Assembly: GCF_013407855.1 (NCBI RefSeq)
Contig: NZ_JACBZH010000001.1
Coordinates: 2,976,001 to 3,040,000, forward strand
DNA from: Actinopolymorpha rutila
Lineage (GTDB): Bacteria > Actinomycetota > Actinomycetes > Propionibacteriales > Actinopolymorphaceae
Reading direction: 5' to 3'
DNA length: 64,000 nt
Positions 59,721 through 64,000 of the stretch are shown here, piece by piece (the stretch's first letter is position 1; every line of letters begins with the position of its first letter). The position numbers and the translations under genes were made by a program. Below the pieces are notes generated by a model, which saw nothing but the letters and a program-made list of their open reading frames with translations, was not told the origin of the DNA and did not search any database.

Positions 59721-60533
59721 TCAGCCCAGTAACCAGAGCACCCGCTCGGCCTGCCGCTCCGACGTCCCCGGCGGGTTGCGGCGTACCGAGGGGCCGCCCG
59801 GCAGCAAGGTGTACAACCACAGGGCCGCGGCCAGCCGCCGGCTCTCCAGGAAGCGGTCCCGGTCCACGTCGAAGCGGGTCCAGAACCCGTCCCAGTCGGT
59901 TCTCTGCGCCGACAGGTGCTCGACCAGCGAGGCGAGTTCGTACGACACGTCGGACCGGCCCGCGTCCTCGAAGTCGACGATCCGCACCCGGGTGCCGTCC
60001 CACAGGTAGTTGGCGAGGTTCGGGTCGCCGTGGCCGAGCACCTTCGCCGCACCTCCGGGCAGCCGGACGTCGACCAGCCACTCGCGTACGGCGTCGACGG
60101 CCCGGCCGAGCGGTCCGGCCGGCCGGGAGGCGCGCGCGTACCGCGTCCGGGCCACCGACAGCGCCTCGCGCGGTGCGAACCTTCGGCGGGGCATGGAGGA
60201 GGCCGGCACCGACCACAGAATGCGCAGCGCGGCTTCCAGGCCGTCGAGTTCGGGGCCGGTGAGCGCGCCGCCGAGGGGACGACCGGGCAGTTCGCCCACC
60301 GTCAGGCTGGGGACGCTCGCCTCCAGGTCGGCCGCCAGCGGGGCCGGTGCCAGGTCGACGGTGTGCGCGTGCAGCAGCCGCAACGCCGACCACTCGCGCA
60401 GGTGCTCGCCCCGGTCCCAGGAGCGGTACCGCTTGTGCACCACCCCTCCGAGGATCGACAGGTCGTGGGTCTGGGTGACCGTCTCCCCGGCGGCAGCCGT
60501 CGGGGACGCCATCGAAGACACTGTGGTGGACAT
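59721..60533 (-). CDS. Phosphotransferase family (APH/choline-kinase-like) protein
   Basis: A 270-residue aminoglycoside phosphotransferase-fold kinase. The catalytic VLGHGDPNLANYLWDG (about 168-183) with the HGDxxxxN motif and IVDFEDAGRSDVSYELA (metal-binding DFED) are present. It phosphorylates a small molecule with ATP, probably an alcohol or aminoglycoside-like compound, but specificity is unknown. It starts 20 bases after the exopolysaccharide kinase gene stop, in the same direction, suggesting they may be co-transcribed. Confidence 0.85.
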   Translation of the reverse strand: MSTTVSSMASPTAAAGETVTQTHDLSILGGVVHKRYRSWDRGEHLREWSALRLLHAHTVDLAPAPLAADLEASVPSLTVGELPGRPLGGALTGPELDGLEAALRILWSVPASSMPRRRFAPREALSVARTRYARASRPAGPLGRAVDAVREWLVDVRLPGGAAKVLGHGDPNLANYLWDGTRVRIVDFEDAGRSDVSYELASLVEHLSAQRTDWDGFWTRFDVDRDRFLESRRLAAALWLYTLLPGGPSVRRNPPGTSERQAERVLWLLG

Positions 60534-60553
60534 CGAACGGGCAGCCCGCGGTC

Positions 60554-62026
60554 TCAGCCGACACCGTTGGCGGCGTCGGCTCCGCCGTCTCCGGCGGGGC
60601 GGCTACCGACGGGCTCGGCGACCCTGGTCGATGCGGACGGCAGCACCTTGCCTTTCGCCGGTCGCGGCACGTCGTCGCCCGCCGGGCCGGCGTAGCTGTA
60701 GCTGTAGCTGACGCCGTTCGGGCCGCGGTGAGGGCACATGTTCAGGACGCTGCCGGCGATGTGCGCGTGGACCGAGCCCAGGCGTTCGACGCAGGCACGA
60801 ATCTGGTCGCGGGTGGTCTTGCCGTGCCGTACGACCAGAAGTGCGCCCTCCGCCTGGGCGGACAGGATGGCCGCGTCGGCCACGGGAAGCAGCGGTGGCG
60901 CGTCGATCAGCACGATGTCGAACGCCCGTCGCAGGTCGTTCAGCACTTCGGCCATCGCACGTGACTGCAGCAGCTGCGTCGGATCGGGCGGCATCGGCCC
61001 GCTTGCGAGGACGGCCAGCCCGTCCGTACCCCAGTCCTGGATCGCGTCGACCAGGGCAACCCGCCCGATCAGAGCGCTGGTGAGCCCGACCTTGGCTTCC
61101 AGGCCCAGACTGTCGGCGACGCCGGGGCGGCGCAGGTCGCCGTCGACGAGCACTACCCGCTGTCCGGACTGGGCGAGGGCGATGGCGAGGTTGGTCGCCG
61201 TCGTCGTCTTGCCCTCGCCGGGCAGGGAACTGGTGACGACGAAGACCTTGCTGCGCTGGTCGACGTTGATGAACTGCAGGTTGGTCCGCAGTACGCGAAA
61301 CGCCTCCACCCGAGGGGCGTGCGACCGATAGTCGGTGAGCAGCCGCTTGCTCACCTTCGTGTCGTAGCTGAACGAACCCAGCACTGGTGCGGAGGCGAGT
61401 TCCGCGACTTCTTCAGGCTTGCGCAGTGTGGAGTCGAGCGCCTCTCGTACCCCGGCCGCACCGGCTCCGAGAAGGAGGCCGACGGCAACGCCGGCGGCGA
61501 CGTTGCGGATCGGTTGCGGGCTCACCGGTGCCCGGGGGGTGATCGGCGGTCCGAGAGAGGTGACCTTGATCGGCGTTCCCGACTTGGCGGAACTGGACTC
61601 CAGCCGCTTGACGAAGCCGGTGAACTCGACGGCCAACGCCTGGGCGATCCGGCCGGCAGTCTGTGGATTCCGGTCTGTCACCTTGATCGCGAGGATGACC
61701 GTGTTCGGCACCACGCTGGCACTGATCTGCTTGCGCAGGGCTGCCGGACTGCGTTCGAAGCCGAGCCTGTCGACCACGCGCCGAGCGAGTTCGGGACCTG
61801 TCACCAGGTCGGCGTACGACGCGACCCGTTGCTCGGAGAAAAGGCCGCCCTGGTAGGCGGAGGCGAGGTCAGGCTGTGAGGTGGACACGAACAGCCGGAC
61901 CGTGGAGGTGTACTTGAGCGGGCTGGCGAGAGTGACCAGGGTCGCTGCGGCGACGGCGACGAGCGCACAGGCCAGGACCAGCCGCCACCGGCGTCCGAAC
62001 ACCTTGAAGTAGTCGCGAAGATCCAC
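60554..62026 (-). CDS. Polysaccharide chain-length determinant / BY-type tyrosine kinase
   Basis: A 490-residue fused Wzz-BY-kinase. Two membrane helices (about 15-35 and 170-190) flank an extracytoplasmic Wzz domain; a Pro-rich PPITPRAPVSPQPIRN precedes the second. The cytosolic kinase domain carries Walker A SSLPGEGKTTTATNLA (about 257-272), Walker A' VLVDGDLRRP and Walker B DIVLIDAPPLL. A tyrosine cluster SYSYSYAG (about 443-450) is the likely autophosphorylation tail. It would control length and export of a capsule or exopolysaccharide. GTG 62026 has GATGAGG upstream. Confidence 0.93.
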   Translation of the reverse strand: MDLRDYFKVFGRRWRLVLACALVAVAAATLVTLASPLKYTSTVRLFVSTSQPDLASAYQGGLFSEQRVASYADLVTGPELARRVVDRLGFERSPAALRKQISASVVPNTVILAIKVTDRNPQTAGRIAQALAVEFTGFVKRLESSSAKSGTPIKVTSLGPPITPRAPVSPQPIRNVAAGVAVGLLLGAGAAGVREALDSTLRKPEEVAELASAPVLGSFSYDTKVSKRLLTDYRSHAPRVEAFRVLRTNLQFINVDQRSKVFVVTSSLPGEGKTTTATNLAIALAQSGQRVVLVDGDLRRPGVADSLGLEAKVGLTSALIGRVALVDAIQDWGTDGLAVLASGPMPPDPTQLLQSRAMAEVLNDLRRAFDIVLIDAPPLLPVADAAILSAQAEGALLVVRHGKTTRDQIRACVERLGSVHAHIAGSVLNMCPHRGPNGVSYSYSYAGPAGDDVPRPAKGKVLPSASTRVAEPVGSRPAGDGGADAANGVG

Positions 62027-62152
62027 GAAGCCTCATCTCGTTCTCGGACAGGGGCGAGGTCCAGTTGCCATGGCGGATAGCGTGCGCACGGCGAAGAATG
62101 CCGAGGCCGCAGGTTGAACGTGCGGAACCGATAGTGGCATCTTCGTCCCTTA

Positions 62153-62174
62153 ATTTCGAGGACATCCGCGAAAT
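62153..62174. promoter_or_regulatory. AT-rich dyad between kinase and glycosyltransferase genes
   Basis: ATTTCG-N10-CGAAAT (62153-62158 and 62169-62174) lies in the 283-base gap (62027-62309) between the divergent exopolysaccharide genes. The gap is AT-rich for this genome. A TACACT -10 candidate (62287-62292) is upstream of the glycosyltransferase ribosome site. Confidence 0.4.
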
Positions 62175-62309
62175 AACTCGGGAACCGGATCTTGTTTCGC
62201 GGGCGACCTCGAATTCTTGATCTTGTCGGCCGTCCGACTCTGCGCGACACGAATTTCGGAAGGCCCGTCGGCTTTGTTCGGATGCGTACACTGCCGTACC
62301 GAGGAGCCT

Positions 62310-63560
62310 ATGAGAATCGGTGTTCTGAGTCAGTGGTTCGATCCCGAACCCGGGCCGGCGAGCCTGCCCGGGGTGCTCGCGCGGGGTCTTGCGGACAGAG
62401 GTCACGACGTACAGGTGCTGACTGGCTTCCCGCATTATCCGGACGGTCACGTCGCTGCGGGGTACAGAATTCGACGGCGCCTCGACGAAACATTAGAGAA
62501 TGTCCATATCAGGCGGGTGGCGTTGTATCCGAGTCACGACTCCTCGGCAGTCAAGCGCACATTGACCTACGGCTCGTTCGCCGCCTCGGCCCTGTTGTCG
62601 GGGGTGGAGCGGCTTCGTGGGATGGACGCCGTATGGGTCGGCAACTCGCCCATCACGGTGGCGGCGCCGATGTGGTGGATTCGGCATCGCTACCGGATAC
62701 CTGTCCTCCTGCACGTACTCGACCTGTGGCCGGACAGCGTGGCCGCGAGCGGGTTCGTCGGCGACGGGAGGGCCCGAGCCGTCGAGGGCGTCCTGGGTTC
62801 CTGGTGCGGGCACATGTACCGCTCCGCGAGCAGGATCGCCCACATCTCTCCAGGGGTGGGGGAGTTGCTGCGGAGTAGAGGCGTACCCGCGGACAAGCTC
62901 ACCTACATTCCGCTGTGGGCAGAGGAGCAGTTCACGCGCGCCCAGGTGGAGAACCTGCGTGCCGAGCTCGGTCTGGCCGAGAACCACCTCGTGCTGGTCT
63001 ATGCGGGCACGCTCGGCAGGACACAGGGGCTGGAGTCGCTGGTCGACGCGTGCGCGAAGGTGGACGATCCCAACTTCCGTTGCCTGGTTGCGGGTTCGGG
63101 GGTGGCCGACGCGGAGCTGCGCCGGCGCGCGCAGGAGGTGGGAGCCGGCAACGTTCGCTTCCTCGGTCGCGTACCGAAGGACCGCATGCCCGCGCTGATG
63201 GCGACCGGTGACATCCACTATGTGAGTCTTCGCCCCTCGCCGATGGCCGCGTACACCATGCCGAGCAAGGTGCAGGCGATCCTGGCCGCGGGCAGGGCCA
63301 TGCTGGTCGCCGCGGACGGCGACGTCGCCGCCGTGGCACGTGAGAGCGGAGCCGGGATCCCGGTCGGGGCCGCCCACGCCGCGGGGGTGCAGGACGGGAT
63401 CCGGCGCGCGACCGCACTGGGGCGGGACAACCTGCGAGTCCTCGGCGAGCGCGGACGCGACTACTACCACCGCACGTTCTCCGCGGAGACAGGCGTGGCC
63501 CGCGTGGAGAGTGCACTGGCTGAGATCGCCCGGCCGGAGGTGGCCCATGTCTCCGGGTGA
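62310..63560 (+). CDS. GT4 family glycosyltransferase (WcaI-like)
   Basis: A 416-residue retaining glycosyltransferase that adds a sugar during exopolysaccharide assembly. The N-terminal domain has SQWFDPEPGPASLPGVLARGLADRGHDVQVLTGFPHYP, and the C-terminal one has VYAGTLGRTQGLESLVDA and the PSKVQAILAAGRAMLVAADG nucleotide-binding region. ATG 62310 has GAGGAG three bases upstream (62301-62306). It is divergent from the BY-kinase gene and overlaps the next gene by 14 bases. Confidence 0.92.
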   Translation: MRIGVLSQWFDPEPGPASLPGVLARGLADRGHDVQVLTGFPHYPDGHVAAGYRIRRRLDETLENVHIRRVALYPSHDSSAVKRTLTYGSFAASALLSGVERLRGMDAVWVGNSPITVAAPMWWIRHRYRIPVLLHVLDLWPDSVAASGFVGDGRARAVEGVLGSWCGHMYRSASRIAHISPGVGELLRSRGVPADKLTYIPLWAEEQFTRAQVENLRAELGLAENHLVLVYAGTLGRTQGLESLVDACAKVDDPNFRCLVAGSGVADAELRRRAQEVGAGNVRFLGRVPKDRMPALMATGDIHYVSLRPSPMAAYTMPSKVQAILAAGRAMLVAADGDVAAVARESGAGIPVGAAHAAGVQDGIRRATALGRDNLRVLGERGRDYYHRTFSAETGVARVESALAEIARPEVAHVSG

Positions 63561-64000
63561 CCCGGCAACCAGACCGGCCACCGACATGGACGGTGCCGTC
63601 GTCGGCATCACCGGCGGGACCGGTTCCTTCGGGGCGACGATGGTCGAGCGGCTGCTGTCGCGGAACGTTCACGCCGTGCATGTTCTGAGCCGGGACGAGG
63701 CCAAGCAGGACGCCATGCGGCGGCGCTTCGCCGACCACCGGCTGAAGCTCTTCCTCGGTGACGTCCGGGATCCGCGAAGCGTACGGGAAGCGGTGTCCGG
63801 CACCGACTACATCTTCCACGCCGCGGCCCTCAAGCAGGTGCCCTCGTGCGAGTTCTTCCCACAGCAGGCGGTGAGCACCAACGTTCTCGGCAGTCGGAAC
63901 GTCGTCGAGGCCGCGGCCGCGGCCGGAGTGCGGTCGGTGGTCTGCCTCAGTACGGACAAGGCGGTTTACCCGGTCAACGCGATGGGCATGTCCAAGGCCC
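63547..64000 (+). CDS. Sugar-nucleotide 4,6-dehydratase, partial (3' end outside window)
   Basis: The first 151 residues of a Rossmann-type NDP-sugar dehydratase/epimerase of the polysaccharide biosynthesis family (CapE/FnlA/PseB-like). Motifs are VVGITGGTGSFGATMVERL (NAD binding), FLGDVRD, FHAAALKQVPSCEFFP and LSTDKAVYPVNAMGMSKA (catalytic region, S/TDK). ATG 63547 overlaps the preceding glycosyltransferase end by 14 bases. It should make a nucleotide-linked 4-keto-6-deoxy sugar for the polymer. The frame runs past the end of the window. Confidence 0.92.
   Translation, partial: MSPGDPATRPATDMDGAVVGITGGTGSFGATMVERLLSRNVHAVHVLSRDEAKQDAMRRRFADHRLKLFLGDVRDPRSVREAVSGTDYIFHAAALKQVPSCEFFPQQAVSTNVLGSRNVVEAAAAAGVRSVVCLSTDKAVYPVNAMGMSKA

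Overview
The window is about 70% GC and has strong GC-rich codon bias. Many genes start with GTG, and many lack a ribosome binding site, having a TANNNT -10 box six to nine bases before the start codon (leaderless transcripts). With RbpA, a tatA-tatC-helY cluster and lnt/ppm/fxsA/rbpA synteny, this points to a chromosome of an Actinomycetota. The DUF222/HNH gene and abundant sugar and lysine catabolism suggest Propionibacteriales-like bacteria (Kribbella, Nocardioides or Actinopolymorpha relatives). I saw no tRNA, rRNA, CRISPR array, insertion sequence or prophage.

Layout. 1-10.7 kb: the conserved tatA/tatC/dgk/helY cluster, then a 5'-3' exonuclease and a pepE-like M24 peptidase (the Mycobacterium tuberculosis Rv2094c-Rv2089c order), with a GH172 glycosidase and a winged-helix HTH_42 protein inserted. 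10.7-14.9 kb: F420-type oxidoreductase, PadR regulator, THUMP-type RNA methyltransferase and ATP-dependent DNA ligase. 14.9-19.5 kb: LysR regulator divergent from sdhCAB. 19.5-21.5 kb: ArsR, GNAT and AraC genes. 21.5-28.1 kb: a sugar module with ABC importer, PfkB kinase, DeoR regulator and GH4 glycosidase. 28.1-35.3 kb: lysine degradation (kamA; kdd-amidohydrolase-kamD-kamE-kal with four successive 4-base overlaps). 35.9-39.6 kb: lnt, ppm, fxsA and rbpA. 39.7-42.9 kb: MFS exporter, glycerophosphodiesterase and a Clp-N/HTH autoregulator. 42.9-49.8 kb: a secreted beta-helix/discoidin protein, a drug exporter and an HNH endonuclease-like protein. 49.9-53.7 kb: a putative flavin/haem/iron-sulfur electron-transfer operon. 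53.7-60.5 kb: small regulators and enzymes, including GH15, MarR and SDR genes that share an operator-like element. 60.5-64 kb: the start of an exopolysaccharide locus (BY-kinase, glycosyltransferase, sugar-nucleotide dehydratase cut by the window end).

How parts work together. The lysine operon encodes 2,3- and 5,6-aminomutases, 3,5-diaminohexanoate dehydrogenase and 3-aminobutyryl-CoA ammonia-lyase, but the usual cleavage enzyme kce is missing and an amidohydrolase sits in the operon. The sugar module suggests import, cytosolic phosphorylation and NAD-dependent GH4 cleavage. The redox operon couples an ApbE flavin transferase, a haem membrane protein, a NuoF-like flavoprotein lacking one cluster cysteine and a three-cysteine ferredoxin. 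The most interesting regulatory finds are the palindrome pair lying over the promoter of the Clp-N/HTH gene, the shared GTTGCGYYTAYGCAAATG element at the MarR and SDR promoters, and a SigR-type promoter before rbpA.
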